A stretch of DNA of 64,000 nucleotides from CALJFL01 sp039964455 (GCA_039964455.1 JBDVXK010000004.1:1-64000); one strand, 5' to 3'. Shown: positions 1 to 9,669, counted from the first letter of the stretch. Numbers and translations are program-made. The notes: generated by a model not told the origin, from the sequence alone.

Positions 1-83
1 GCTTTTTTTTGCCTGTTCGCTTTACATAGTGACCGAGGGGCCTGTCTGCTAAAGTGGGCGCTCCCCTGAAGAGGAATGTGTTC

Positions 84-1214
84 GTGATCAGAGTCTGCCT
101 AATGGCCATTGCCAGTTTATCGCTGCTGTTGCTCGCTTGTACGCCCGAGGCTCCGCCCCAGCGGGTGGTGGAAGTCGTTGTCGACGAAGTGGCCAGTGAG
201 CCCTACCAGCCCAAGGTGCAGTACGTGGGCCGCCTGCAGGCCAAGGACGACGTTGCAATTCAGGCCAAGGTCTCCGGTTATTTATTGTCTCGCGATTTTC
301 AGGAAGGTCAGCTTGTTGAGGCTGGCTCTGTTCTATACACCATTGATGATTCTGAATACCAGGCAGCGCTGGCCCGGGCCAAGGCCGACCTGGCGGCAGC
401 CATCGCCAACCAGGCCAATGCGCAGCGTAACTTCAGTCGCGGTGAGGAATTGCTGCCCAAGGGCGCTATCTCGCAGGCAGAGATGGATAACCTGACGGCG
501 AAGAAACTGGATTCGGATGCCAGCATTGAGTCGGCTAATGCCCAGATCACGAGCGCGGAAGTCAACGTCAATTACACAGTCATTCGGGCCCCTATAAGCG
601 GCCGTATTGGGCGCAGCAAGGTGAGCGCTGGTGATCTGGTAGGGCCCAACACCGGCAACTTGACCACACTGGTCAGCATAGATCCCATTGAGGCCATGTT
701 TCAGATCAACGAGGCCACCTATGTCTCGGCGCTCAGTGAGCGCATGGAGGGTAACCCCGACCTCAATGCATTGCGCAGTATCGAAGTTACCCTCGAGTTA
801 ACCAACGGGCTAATTTATCCGGAAGTCGGTCGTATTGATTACTTCGCGAATCGTATCGACCAGGACACCGGCACGCTTGAAACCCGCGCCCGCATCCCTA
901 ACCCCCACTCACTGTTGGTACCGGGTCAGTACGTGAAAGTGATTTTGCAGGATTCCAATTTGTTACAGGGCTTGTTCATACCGCAGTCGGCAGTGCAGGC
1001 CGACCAGCAGGGTAGCTTTGTTCTGGAGGTGGACGGGAGCAATACCGTGGTCCGACACAATGTCGATCTTGGTGATCGCTTTGATGACCTGGTTTTGGTC
1101 AAGAAAGGCGTAGAAGAGGGCGACCGTTTGATTGTCAGGGGATTGCAGCAGGTGCGCCCCGGAATGCCCGTCAAGGTCAAGTCTCTGGCTGACGACGCGG
1201 AACAGGCCAACTAA
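84..1214 (+). CDS. RND efflux periplasmic adaptor lipoprotein (MFP family)
   Basis: This is the membrane-fusion subunit that links an inner-membrane RND pump to an outer-membrane channel. The N-terminus is hydrophobic and ends in a lipobox (LLLLAC), so it is probably a lipoprotein anchored in the inner membrane. The first biotinyl-lipoyl half (VQYVGRLQAKDDVAIQAKV) and the second half (VIRAPISGRIGRSKVSAGDLV) flank an alpha-hairpin, the usual AcrA/MexA order. I prefer the GTG at 84, about eight bases after AAGAGGA; GTG codons at 78 and 54 are also open, so the exact start is uncertain. It is followed without any gap by the pump gene. The family call is firm; the substrate is unknown. Confidence 0.9.
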   Translation: MIRVCLMAIASLSLLLLACTPEAPPQRVVEVVVDEVASEPYQPKVQYVGRLQAKDDVAIQAKVSGYLLSRDFQEGQLVEAGSVLYTIDDSEYQAALARAKADLAAAIANQANAQRNFSRGEELLPKGAISQAEMDNLTAKKLDSDASIESANAQITSAEVNVNYTVIRAPISGRIGRSKVSAGDLVGPNTGNLTTLVSIDPIEAMFQINEATYVSALSERMEGNPDLNALRSIEVTLELTNGLIYPEVGRIDYFANRIDQDTGTLETRARIPNPHSLLVPGQYVKVILQDSNLLQGLFIPQSAVQADQQGSFVLEVDGSNTVVRHNVDLGDRFDDLVLVKKGVEEGDRLIVRGLQQVRPGMPVKVKSLADDAEQAN

Positions 1215-4200
1215 ATGTTCAGTGCGTTTTTTATCAACCGGCCCAAATTTGCGCTGGTCATTTCGATTGTGCTCACCCTTGCAGGTGGCTTGTCGATTTA
1301 CATTCTGCCGGTCACCGAGTACCCGTCCATATCGCCACCCACTATCAGGGTGAGTGGGGTGTATCCCGGAGCTTCGGCTGAAGTGGTGGAAGCGACAGTA
1401 GCCACACCGATTGAAGATGCGGTTAACGGTGTAGAGGACATGATTTACATGTCTTCCAACAGCGCCAATGATGGCAGCTACAGCCTGAGTGTCACCTTCA
1501 AGGTCGGTGCAGATCCCGACATGGCGCTGGTGCGTGTGCAGAATCGGGTAAAGCTGGCAGAGCCATCGCTGCCGGCAGAAGTTACCGCCATGGGTCTGAA
1601 TATCGAAGAACGCTCTCCGGACATGCTCAAGATTGTCAGCTTCACGTCGACCGATGGATCCCTGGATTACAAGTTCATCTCCAATTACGTAAAGATCAAC
1701 GTGCAAAGTGCGATGGCGCGACTGGACGGAATTTCATCGGCAGATATTCTGGGTGAGGCCGCCTACTCCATGCGGCTATGGCTTGATCCCGACAAGATGG
1801 CAAATTTGGGCCTGTCGGTTTCCCATGTGCTGAATGCCCTCAAGGAGCAGAATGTACAGGTAGCGGCAGGCAAGATCGGTGCGCCGCCCTTTGATGGGCC
1901 GCTGCAAGCCGAGTACACCCTGCAGACCCAGGGCAGACTGGAAGACGCGGCGGAGTTTGAAAACATTGTGCTGCGCGCCAGGGCCGACGGGTCAGCGATT
2001 TACCTTAGAGATGTCGCACGGGTGGAGCTGGGCCAGTCTGACTACAACTTTTTTGGTGAAACCAACGGCACGCCGGCGGTAAACATGTCGTTGTACCTGC
2101 TTGCCGATGCCAATGCGCTGGCAGCGGGCGCGGCCGTTGATGCGCTGGTAGAAGAACTGTCGAAAGATTTTCCCGATGGCATGGACTATGTCATCAGCTA
2201 TGACACCACCCGCTATATATCAACGGCGGTCAATCAGGTGATTGTTTCGCTGTTTGAAGCGGTTGCCCTCGTTATCGCGATTACCTTTGTGTTTCTGGGC
2301 AGTTGGCGCGCTACCCTGGTGCCTACCATAGCGATCCCCGTCTCGTTGATCGCCACCTTTGCGGTCTTGCTGGCAATGGGAATGTCGATCAACACGGTCA
2401 CGCTATTTGGGCTGATTCTGGCGATCGGTATCGTGGTGGACGATGCGATCCTGGTCATCGAGAACTGTGACCGGCATCTGCGCGATGATCCCACTATGTC
2501 GCCCAAGGATGCAGCGCTGGTCACCATGCAGGAAGTAGGGGGAGCTGTTATAGCCACCACGCTGGTGCTGCTGGCGGTTTTTATTCCGGTGGCGATGTTG
2601 CCGGGAATTACAGGCCAGATGTATCGCCAGTTTGCGGTAACCATCTGTGTTGCGGTGGTGTTTTCCTCGGTTAACGCCCTGACCTTGAGCCCGGCGCTGT
2701 GCAGTTTGTTGCTTAAGCCCGGGAAGCAGTCAGAGGCCCGCTGGTATGGGAAGTTTCTGTCCGGCTTTGCATTTATCACCAAGCATTACGATTCGGGTGT
2801 GCAGTGGATCCTGCGCCGGCTGGTGGTTGTCGCCTTCATTTTCGTTGCCTGGATGGCTGCACTGGCGGCGGGTGTACTGACCACGCCAACGGGCTTTGTA
2901 CCAGACGAAGACAAGGGCGCACTTCTGGTCAATGTGCAGTTGCCTGACGCGTCTTCCATCAACCGCACTAAAGCGGCAATGGATAAGGTCAGTAAGGTGA
3001 TCAGTGCCGACCCTGCGGTTGAGACGGTGACCTCCATCACCGGTTATTCCATTCTCAGTGGCGCGATGGCCAGCAATGGAGGCACATTATTCGTTGTTTT
3101 AAAGCACTGGGATGAGCGCACAGACCGACAGGATGTGGTGTTCAATATCGCTCGCCGTATCAATCAGCAAGCCTTTATGAAAGTACCCGAGGCCCAGGTG
3201 TTTGCTATCACGCCACCGGCTGTACCCGGCATGGGCGCCGTAGGCGGCCTGGAGTTGATGCTGCAGGATACACTTTCCAGGCCACCCTCGGATCTTGCCG
3301 CGGTGGTGAATAACCTCATTGTCGACGGCAACCAGACCCCCGGCTTGCAAGGCGTTTTCAGTACCTATCGCGCCAATGTCCCGCAATACTTTGTCGACGT
3401 AGACCGGGTCAAGGCCAAGAACCTCGGTGTGTCCCTGACTGAAGTCTTTATGACCCTGCAGGCCCAGATGGGGTCACTCTACATCAACGACTTCAACAAG
3501 TTCGGCCAGACCTACAAGGTGATTATGCAGGCGGAGTCGAACTACCGTTCGGACCTGTCTGACCTGGATCACTTTTACCTGCGCTCCACCAGTGGCGAGA
3601 TGGTACCGTTAAGTACATTAGTTACCACGCGGCCTATCCTGGGGCCGGATGTGTCCCAGCGCTACAACCTGTATCGTGCCGCCTCTGTGCGTGCCAGCAC
3701 ACCCGCGGGGTTCAGCTCGGGCCAGTCTATGCAGGCATTTGAGGACCTTGCTGCCAGCACATTACCCGCTGGCTATCGTACTGAGTGGACCGGCATGGCC
3801 TTTCAGGAACGTGAAGCGGGCAATACAGCCTTCCTGGCCTATGGCCTGGCGCTTATCTTTGTTTATCTATTCCTGGTGGCCCAGTATGAAAGCTGGTCTA
3901 TTCCGCTGGCGATAATTCTGGTGGTGCCCATGGCGATAGGGGGTGCTATTGCTGCGCTTTTGCTCACCGGTGTGTCGCTTAACCTGTACGCCCAGATTGG
4001 CGTGGTGTTGCTGATTGGCATGGCGGCCAAGAATGCGATTTTGATTGTGGAGTTTGCCCGCCATCGCCGGGAGCAAGAGGGTGAGGAGATCGTTGTAGCG
4101 GCCAGGGAGGCGGGACGCCTGCGCTTTCGCGCGGTCTGCATGACCGCCGTGAGTTTTATCCTGGGTATTCTGCCGCTGGTACTGGCCACTGGCGCCGGAG

Positions 4201-4388
4201 CATTCGGCCAGCGCTCATTGGGCATTACAGTCTTTGGCGGAATGTTGGCGGCACTACTGGTAGGTACTTTCTTTATCCCTGGTTTCTACGCCATCGTCCA
4301 GGGCCAGCGCGAGCGGCTTAAACTCAAGCTGGGTATGACCAACATCGTTGGTGGCAAGGAGCTGAAAGGTCCCTCAGCCAAACAGTGA
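1215..4388 (+). CDS. RND multidrug efflux permease (AcrB/MexB-like, HAE1)
   Basis: Proton-driven trimeric exporter of 1057 residues, the normal size for HAE1 pumps. The ATG directly follows the adaptor stop codon, so the two genes are co-translated. The proton relay is intact: the paired Asp in GIVVDDAILVIEN (D409-D410) and the Lys in AAKNAILIVEF (K939) match AcrB D407/D408/K940. The N-terminal segment PVTEYPSISPPTIRV is typical of the family. No outer-membrane TolC/OprM gene and no local repressor follow, so it probably borrows a channel encoded elsewhere. The 3' end overlaps the convergent rep gene by 15 bases. Substrate specificity cannot be read from the sequence. Confidence 0.95.
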   Translation: MFSAFFINRPKFALVISIVLTLAGGLSIYILPVTEYPSISPPTIRVSGVYPGASAEVVEATVATPIEDAVNGVEDMIYMSSNSANDGSYSLSVTFKVGADPDMALVRVQNRVKLAEPSLPAEVTAMGLNIEERSPDMLKIVSFTSTDGSLDYKFISNYVKINVQSAMARLDGISSADILGEAAYSMRLWLDPDKMANLGLSVSHVLNALKEQNVQVAAGKIGAPPFDGPLQAEYTLQTQGRLEDAAEFENIVLRARADGSAIYLRDVARVELGQSDYNFFGETNGTPAVNMSLYLLADANALAAGAAVDALVEELSKDFPDGMDYVISYDTTRYISTAVNQVIVSLFEAVALVIAITFVFLGSWRATLVPTIAIPVSLIATFAVLLAMGMSINTVTLFGLILAIGIVVDDAILVIENCDRHLRDDPTMSPKDAALVTMQEVGGAVIATTLVLLAVFIPVAMLPGITGQMYRQFAVTICVAVVFSSVNALTLSPALCSLLLKPGKQSEARWYGKFLSGFAFITKHYDSGVQWILRRLVVVAFIFVAWMAALAAGVLTTPTGFVPDEDKGALLVNVQLPDASSINRTKAAMDKVSKVISADPAVETVTSITGYSILSGAMASNGGTLFVVLKHWDERTDRQDVVFNIARRINQQAFMKVPEAQVFAITPPAVPGMGAVGGLELMLQDTLSRPPSDLAAVVNNLIVDGNQTPGLQGVFSTYRANVPQYFVDVDRVKAKNLGVSLTEVFMTLQAQMGSLYINDFNKFGQTYKVIMQAESNYRSDLSDLDHFYLRSTSGEMVPLSTLVTTRPILGPDVSQRYNLYRAASVRASTPAGFSSGQSMQAFEDLAASTLPAGYRTEWTGMAFQEREAGNTAFLAYGLALIFVYLFLVAQYESWSIPLAIILVVPMAIGGAIAALLLTGVSLNLYAQIGVVLLIGMAAKNAILIVEFARHRREQEGEEIVVAAREAGRLRFRAVCMTAVSFILGILPLVLATGAGAFGQRSLGITVFGGMLAALLVGTFFIPGFYAIVQGQRERLKLKLGMTNIVGGKELKGPSAKQ

Positions 4389-6377
4389 TTTCAGACTGGC
4401 CAGGGTTTCCTGGCCGCGTTCCTCGTTGGCTTCGCTGCTGTCGTCTTCGCCACCCTGCCAGTGCAGGTCGTCTGCGGGCAACTCTTCTATAAAACGGCTG
4501 GGCTCGCAATTGATGGTCTCACCAAACTGGCGTCGCTTACGCGCCATGGTCATGGACAGTGTCTGGCGTGCTCTAGTTATGCCTACATAGGCCAGGCGAC
4601 GCTCCTCCTCAATATTGCCGTCATCGATGCTGGCCCGGTGTGGTAGCAGTTTTTCCTCCATGCCAACGATGTAGACATGGGGAAACTCCAGCCCCTTTGA
4701 AGCGTGTAGCGTCATCAACTGTACCGAGTCGTCGCTGGCTTCCTCTTCTTCCTGTTGCTCCAGCAGATCGCGTAGCACCAGTCTTGATATCGCCTCGTCC
4801 AGTGCAACCTGCTCTTCGTTCATCACTCGCTGCAGGCTATCGATGAGGAAGTTAACGTTCGACATGCGTCGCTCGGCCACGTCCTCGCTGGAGCTTAGTT
4901 GGTTAAGCCAGCCCTCGTAGTCGATGTCGCGAATCAATTGGCGAATGCCGGAAACACCGCGTTCGCCCTGGCAGCGTTGTCTGGCCGTGGATAGCCATTG
5001 GTGGAATTCCTGCAGCCGCCGCCGGCTCGCCTCTGCGAGTTGCTCGTCGCCTATACGCGAGCAGGCCTGGCTCAGGCTGCAGCGCTGGTTTTTGGCAAAG
5101 TTGCCGAGTGATTCAAGGGTTGAGGCACCCAGCTTTCGTCTTGGTACATTGGCGATACGCAGGAAGGCGTTGTCATCGTTTTCGTTCAGCACCAGCCGCA
5201 GGTAGGCCATGATGTCCTTGACTTCATTGCGGGCAAAGAACGAGGTGCCGCCACTCATGTGGTAGGGCACTTGTTGTTGCTGCAGAGCCAGTTCCAGCAG
5301 CCGGGATTGATGGTTGCCTCGGTAAAGCACAGCATACTCGCCAAGGCGTGTGCGCTTGCGCAGTTTGTGATCGAGGATTTCTGCCACGACCTGGTCCGCT
5401 TCCTGTACCTCGTCGGCGCAACTGATAAAGCGCAGCGGCTCACCGTAGCCCAGTTCACTCCACAGCTGCTTGTCGAAAACATGTGGGTTGTTGGCGATCA
5501 GGGTGTTGGCGGCTTTCAGTATTCGTGAGGTGGAACGGTAGTTCTGTTCCAGTTTGACGATCTTCAAACCGCCAAAGTCTTCCTGTAACTGCACCAGGTT
5601 TTCAGGCCGCGCGCCGCGCCAGGCATAGATTGACTGGTCATCATCGCCAACGACTGTTAAGCCGCCGCGATTGCCGATGAGCTGTCTGACCAGCAGGTAC
5701 TGGCTTGAGTTGGTGTCCTGGTACTCGTCTACCAGCAAGTAATGCAGCCGGTGTTGCCAGCGTTCAAGAATTTCCGGTGACTGCTCGAACAGGATTGTGG
5801 GCAGCAGGATCAGGTCGTCAAAGTCGAGCGCGTTATAGGCGCGCAGTGCCCGGTTGTAGCGCAGGTAAGCCTGGGCGCAGAGCATATCAGCGGGGCTGCT
5901 AGCCTCGGCGACGGCCTGCTCGGGTAGCACCCTGTCGTTTTTCCATTGTGAGATGCGATGCTGGATACTCGCCGCCTGATCGCCCTCGGCACCGTGCTCC
6001 TGAATCAGCAGATCCCGGATCAGGGTGTGGCTGTCCTGGCCATCGAAAATCGAGAAGCCATTCTTAAGCCCCAGCTCCTTACGTTCAGTGCGAATAATGT
6101 TCAGGCCCAGCTGGTGAAAAGTGCTCACTGTAAGCCCTTCAGCGGCGTTGCCTTTTATCAGCCTTCCTACCCGCTCTTTCATTTCCCTGGCGGCTTTGTT
6201 GGTAAAAGTGACAGCGGCTACATGACGGGCATTAATGCCACAGGTGTTAACCAGATAGGCAATCTTGCGGGTGATAACGCTGGTTTTGCCGCTACCGGCA
6301 CCAGCCAGCACCAATAGCGGGCCATCGATGTAGTGCACGGCCTCACGTTGCCGTGGGTTGAGATCGCTAAGGCTCAA
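4374..6377 (-). CDS. rep: ATP-dependent DNA helicase Rep
   Basis: Superfamily 1A 3'-5' helicase that helps replication forks past protein roadblocks. The Walker A motif GAGSGKT lies at residues 26-32, followed by VDEYQDTNSSQ (motif II) and GDDDQSIYAWRGA (motif III); LMTLHASKGLEF is motif V. At 667 residues it matches Rep (about 670) better than UvrD (about 720), and the N-terminus aligns with E. coli Rep. The start is TTG at 6377, overlapping the stop of the upstream MscS-type gene by four bases, which implies translational coupling. Rep versus UvrD is decided here by length and N-terminus only. Confidence 0.93.
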   Translation of the reverse strand: MSLSDLNPRQREAVHYIDGPLLVLAGAGSGKTSVITRKIAYLVNTCGINARHVAAVTFTNKAAREMKERVGRLIKGNAAEGLTVSTFHQLGLNIIRTERKELGLKNGFSIFDGQDSHTLIRDLLIQEHGAEGDQAASIQHRISQWKNDRVLPEQAVAEASSPADMLCAQAYLRYNRALRAYNALDFDDLILLPTILFEQSPEILERWQHRLHYLLVDEYQDTNSSQYLLVRQLIGNRGGLTVVGDDDQSIYAWRGARPENLVQLQEDFGGLKIVKLEQNYRSTSRILKAANTLIANNPHVFDKQLWSELGYGEPLRFISCADEVQEADQVVAEILDHKLRKRTRLGEYAVLYRGNHQSRLLELALQQQQVPYHMSGGTSFFARNEVKDIMAYLRLVLNENDDNAFLRIANVPRRKLGASTLESLGNFAKNQRCSLSQACSRIGDEQLAEASRRRLQEFHQWLSTARQRCQGERGVSGIRQLIRDIDYEGWLNQLSSSEDVAERRMSNVNFLIDSLQRVMNEEQVALDEAISRLVLRDLLEQQEEEEASDDSVQLMTLHASKGLEFPHVYIVGMEEKLLPHRASIDDGNIEEERRLAYVGITRARQTLSMTMARKRRQFGETINCEPSRFIEELPADDLHWQGGEDDSSEANEERGQETLASLKSLFG

Positions 6378-7162
6378 GCGTGGGGTTCGTTGTGCAGTGC
6401 GATTTGCGGCAGGGCCAGAGAAACACCGGCCTCATTGCTGAAGGTTGTGGCAATGGCAGCCCAGAGCGCATCACGGGTTCCAAACCAGTTAGCATTTTCT
6501 ACCCAGCAGTAAGCCACCAGACTGGCAACGCCATCGTCGATACCGGTAATGAAAACACTGGGCTCCGGGTCGCTTAGTACTTGTTCCTGTGCGCTCATAA
6601 GTTCCAGCAGTGCCGCTTTCGCGCGGGCCAGATCATCACTGGCATAGACCGAAACATTGAGTTCGATTCTGCGCTCAGGGATCAGTGTGTAATTGGTGAT
6701 GGGCGAAGCCATCACCATGGCCGAGGGCAGGAATACGGTTTGGCCATCGAATTTTCGGATGACGGTCTGATAGGCGGTGATCGCCTCAACCGTTCCCATC
6801 ACGCCTCTTACCTCAATCATGTTGCCTGTGACGAAGGGCAACCGCGGCAGGAAGGGAATCAGGAAGAAAAACAGCGTTGCGCCAACCAGCACCAGCAGAA
6901 TGGCGATGCCGGCCAGGCCCGATACGTTGTAGCCCAATCGTTCAGCGGCCAGCACTATCGTTAACACCAGTATCATGGCGTAGAGCGCGCCAAAGGCGAC
7001 TTTCATGACACGGGCGTAGGTGCCGCCGGGCTTGATTAATGAGGCCGCCATTCGGTAAAGCACGAAGATGGCGAGCATGCCGCCAAACATGACGGCCATG
7101 CCGGTCATGATCAGTTCGCCGTATTGGGCCAACTTCATCAATATTGGCTTGAGTTGCTCCAT
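6374..7162 (-). CDS. MscS-family mechanosensitive ion channel
   Basis: Small-conductance mechanosensitive channel homologue of 262 residues. It has hydrophobic segments near residues 17-38, 50-70 and 78-100. These are followed by the MscS beta domain (NMIEVRGVMGTVEAITAYQT, then GQTVFLPSAMVMASPITNY) and the mixed alpha/beta C-terminal domain. Family members protect against hypo-osmotic shock by releasing solutes. The pore helix is less Gly/Ala-patterned than in E. coli MscS, so gating behaviour is not predictable. Its stop codon overlaps the TTG start of rep, an unusual partner. Confidence 0.88.
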   Translation of the reverse strand: MEQLKPILMKLAQYGELIMTGMAVMFGGMLAIFVLYRMAASLIKPGGTYARVMKVAFGALYAMILVLTIVLAAERLGYNVSGLAGIAILLVLVGATLFFFLIPFLPRLPFVTGNMIEVRGVMGTVEAITAYQTVIRKFDGQTVFLPSAMVMASPITNYTLIPERRIELNVSVYASDDLARAKAALLELMSAQEQVLSDPEPSVFITGIDDGVASLVAYCWVENANWFGTRDALWAAIATTFSNEAGVSLALPQIALHNEPHA

Positions 7163-7320
7163 GTTGTGCTCGCTTTTTCTGGCTGTATCGGGAGTAGGTG
7201 GCGTATTTTTCGCAGGCGACTATCCTAGCACAGCGTATCCTTATATTTGTTATCTCACTCGCGCGATCAAAATTTTGGGTACAATGCGAGTCTGTTTGCT
7301 GCCCTGGAAGAATTAAAAAT

Positions 7321-8352
7321 ATGACCTTATTGGTCATCTATCTCGTTATCGCCATCGGTGTTTCATTCCTGTGCTCCATATTGGAGGCGGTGTTGTTATC
7401 GGTAACCCCTGCTTTCGTGGAGAGCGAGCTGCGTAACAAGCCGCGCAGGGCCAAAGCCCTCAAGCAGGTTAAAACCGACCTCGACCAGTCCATCTCCAGC
7501 ATTCTGATACTCAATACCTTTGCCCACACCATGGGTGCCGCTGGTGTTGGCGCCCAGGCCTCCAATGTATTCGGGGAAAAGTGGGAGAGCCTGATTGCAT
7601 TCCTGCTCACCCTGGCGATCCTGTATTTCTCTGAGATTATCCCCAAGACGCTGGGTGCAACATTCTGGAAGCAGCTGGCACTGCCATCGGCCTATGTGAT
7701 TCAGGTGCTGGTCAAATTGTTATTTCCTTTTGTTTGGGTTTCGGCCCGCCTGACAGGCGTATTTTCCAGTCATCAGGCATCCGCCATCAGCCGAGAGGAG
7801 CTGGCCGCGCTGGCTCAGCTTGGTGCGAAGGAGGGTGCACTTGGGCCGCAGGAGAGCCAATTACTGGAGAACATACTGGTTCTGCGGGAGGCTCGCACAG
7901 AGGACATTCTCACGCCACGGTCGGTGGTTACCGCCCTCGACCACAGCCTGACTATAAGTGTTGCCGTGGCCGAGCTGGGGGACAATCCATTTACCCGAAT
8001 ACCGCTGTATGAGGGTGGCATTGATTCGGTAGTGGGCCTGGTTTTCAGGCCGGCGATGCTGCAGGCCGAGCGTGACGGCAACGGCGACAATGCCTTGGCA
8101 GATATTGCCTCGCCTATGTATTCGGTCTCCGAAGACCTGCCGGTGTTGCAGTTACTGGATACATTCCTGAAGCGGCGGGAGCATATGTTCCTGGTGCAGG
8201 ACCGCTATGGCCAGACAGCGGGCATTGTGACCCTCGAAGACGCGCTGGAAACACTGCTGGGTCGGGAAATCATGGATGAGAGCGATACTGTCGAAGACAT
8301 GCAGCAGCTCGCCCGCAGTAAATACCGCAGCCGATTGCGCGACCAGAAGTAA
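7321..8352 (+). CDS. CNNM-domain (DUF21) and CBS-pair membrane protein
   Basis: Inner-membrane protein of the UPF0053/CNNM group, which includes CorB/CorC-like Mg2+ and Co2+ transport or resistance proteins. The N-terminal DUF21 transmembrane region spans about residues 1-165 and includes the conserved stretch YFSEIIPKTLGATFW. A CBS pair follows (ILTPRSVVTALD; then TAGIVTLEDALETLLGREI). The C-terminal CorC_HlyC domain seems absent, as the protein ends about 25 residues after the second CBS motif. I chose ATG 7321 (343 residues, GGAAG eleven bases upstream). The gene ends one base before the convergent P450. Ion specificity is unknown. Confidence 0.88.
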   Translation: MTLLVIYLVIAIGVSFLCSILEAVLLSVTPAFVESELRNKPRRAKALKQVKTDLDQSISSILILNTFAHTMGAAGVGAQASNVFGEKWESLIAFLLTLAILYFSEIIPKTLGATFWKQLALPSAYVIQVLVKLLFPFVWVSARLTGVFSSHQASAISREELAALAQLGAKEGALGPQESQLLENILVLREARTEDILTPRSVVTALDHSLTISVAVAELGDNPFTRIPLYEGGIDSVVGLVFRPAMLQAERDGNGDNALADIASPMYSVSEDLPVLQLLDTFLKRREHMFLVQDRYGQTAGIVTLEDALETLLGREIMDESDTVEDMQQLARSKYRSRLRDQK

Positions 8353-9606
8353 TCAGGCAGCGTTGGCGCTGCCCGCTTCGGCGTCAAAGGTAATCTTCAT
8401 CTCTTTCATGGCGTTCACAAACAGTGAACGCGCAAACTGTGGCTCACCGTCAAATTTCGGATTGCGCAGCCGCGTGATGATCTCTTCCATCATGATGCGC
8501 AGCTCCAGCCTTGCCAGGTGTGAGCCGATGCAGAAATGCTGGCCAAAGCCAAAAGAGCGCAGCTGGTTATACAGATCCGGCATCCGCTCTGCCCGGCGCA
8601 CATCAAAGGTCGTCGCGTCATCGCCGAAAACCAGCTCGTCGTGATTGACCATATGGTAGTGCAGGATGATTTTGTCGCCCTTGCTGATTTGTTGGCCGCC
8701 TAACTCCATATCTTCCATGGCAGTGCGGCGCATTGAAATGAAAGCTGTGTTGTAGCGCAGAATTTCCTCGCAGGCATCCGATATCTTGTCGGGGTTGTCC
8801 ACCAGGTACTGCAGCTGTTCCGGATTTTCCATCAACAGGCGCATGCCCTGGGCAATCACGGTCCGGGTTGATTCGTTACCGCCTACCAGGATCAGGATAA
8901 ACATCCAGGCAAACATTTCCTCGGTCATGGGCTCGCCTTCCACCTCGGCATCCAGCAGCGCGCCGGTGATGTTATCCATGGGCTCTTCGCGATGTTTGGC
9001 GGCGAGCGTCAGCGCGTATTGAATGACCTCCAGCGAGGCCATCATGCCTTCCTCTTCCGAGGTGATCATGTCCGGGTCGTCGGCGAAGATCATGGTGTTG
9101 GTCCAGTCGAAAAACTTCTTGCGATCTTCCAGTGGTACGCCCAGTAATTCCAGAATGGCGATCAGCGGTAGTTCAGCGGCGACTTCTTCGACGAATTCGC
9201 ATTCTCCCCTGGCGATGACATTGTCGATAATCTGGCGGGCGTGCTGCCGAAACTTGGGCTCATAGGATTCCACCCGCTTGGGTGTAAAGGCATTGCGCAC
9301 CACGCGTCTTACTTTCTGGTGGCGGGGTGGGTCCATATTGATAATCGTGTTCTGGTGCATTTCCACCAGGCTCTCATCGGCTTCCATGGGGAAGGCTGAC
9401 TTTTCGGCGGAGGAAAACAGTGCCGGGTTCTTGGACACGTAATCCAGCTCTGCAATTTGGGTGACCACCCAATAGGGTACACCGGTGAGTGGATCTTCCA
9501 TTTTGACCAGCGGGCCGGTCGCACGCAGGTCTTTCAGCATCTGGTAGGGCATGCCGTTGGCATAGGTATCCGGGTCCAGCAGGTTGGCAAAAGGACACTG
9601 GCTCAT
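8353..9606 (-). CDS. Cytochrome P450 monooxygenase (soluble bacterial class I type)
   Basis: Heme-thiolate monooxygenase of 417 residues. Diagnostic features are the I-helix GGNESTRT, the K-helix ExxR in EEILRYN, and the heme-binding loop FGFGQHFCIG with Cys359 as the axial ligand. It also has NMDPPRHQKVRR, common in bacterial soluble P450s acting on fatty acids, terpenes or steroids. The start at 9606 has AGGAGA six bases upstream; an upstream in-frame ATG at 9633 lacks this. No ferredoxin or ferredoxin reductase lies nearby, so redox partners must be supplied from elsewhere. An inverted repeat at 9648-9669 sits in the promoter. CYP family and substrate are not assignable by eye. Confidence 0.93.
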   Translation of the reverse strand: MSQCPFANLLDPDTYANGMPYQMLKDLRATGPLVKMEDPLTGVPYWVVTQIAELDYVSKNPALFSSAEKSAFPMEADESLVEMHQNTIINMDPPRHQKVRRVVRNAFTPKRVESYEPKFRQHARQIIDNVIARGECEFVEEVAAELPLIAILELLGVPLEDRKKFFDWTNTMIFADDPDMITSEEEGMMASLEVIQYALTLAAKHREEPMDNITGALLDAEVEGEPMTEEMFAWMFILILVGGNESTRTVIAQGMRLLMENPEQLQYLVDNPDKISDACEEILRYNTAFISMRRTAMEDMELGGQQISKGDKIILHYHMVNHDELVFGDDATTFDVRRAERMPDLYNQLRSFGFGQHFCIGSHLARLELRIMMEEIITRLRNPKFDGEPQFARSLFVNAMKEMKITFDAEAGSANAA

Positions 9607-9647
9607 AGGTATCTCCTGGGGGCGCGAGGCCACCGTTAAACAAAGTG

Positions 9648-9669
9648 CAAACTAATGACTAGTAGTTTG
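9648..9669. promoter_or_regulatory. Operator-like inverted repeat upstream of the P450
   Basis: Perfect 7-base arms CAAACTA and TAGTTTG separated by eight bases, 42 bases upstream of the P450 start. Size and symmetry resemble a TetR-family operator. No TetR gene is adjacent, so the binding protein is unknown. Confidence 0.5.

Noticed and set aside
963..1706. Long open frame on the minus strand opposite the RND adaptor/pump junction
   Set aside because: It is antisense to two clear genes, has no ribosome site and its translation lacks domain-like sequence; GC-rich codon bias opens such frames.
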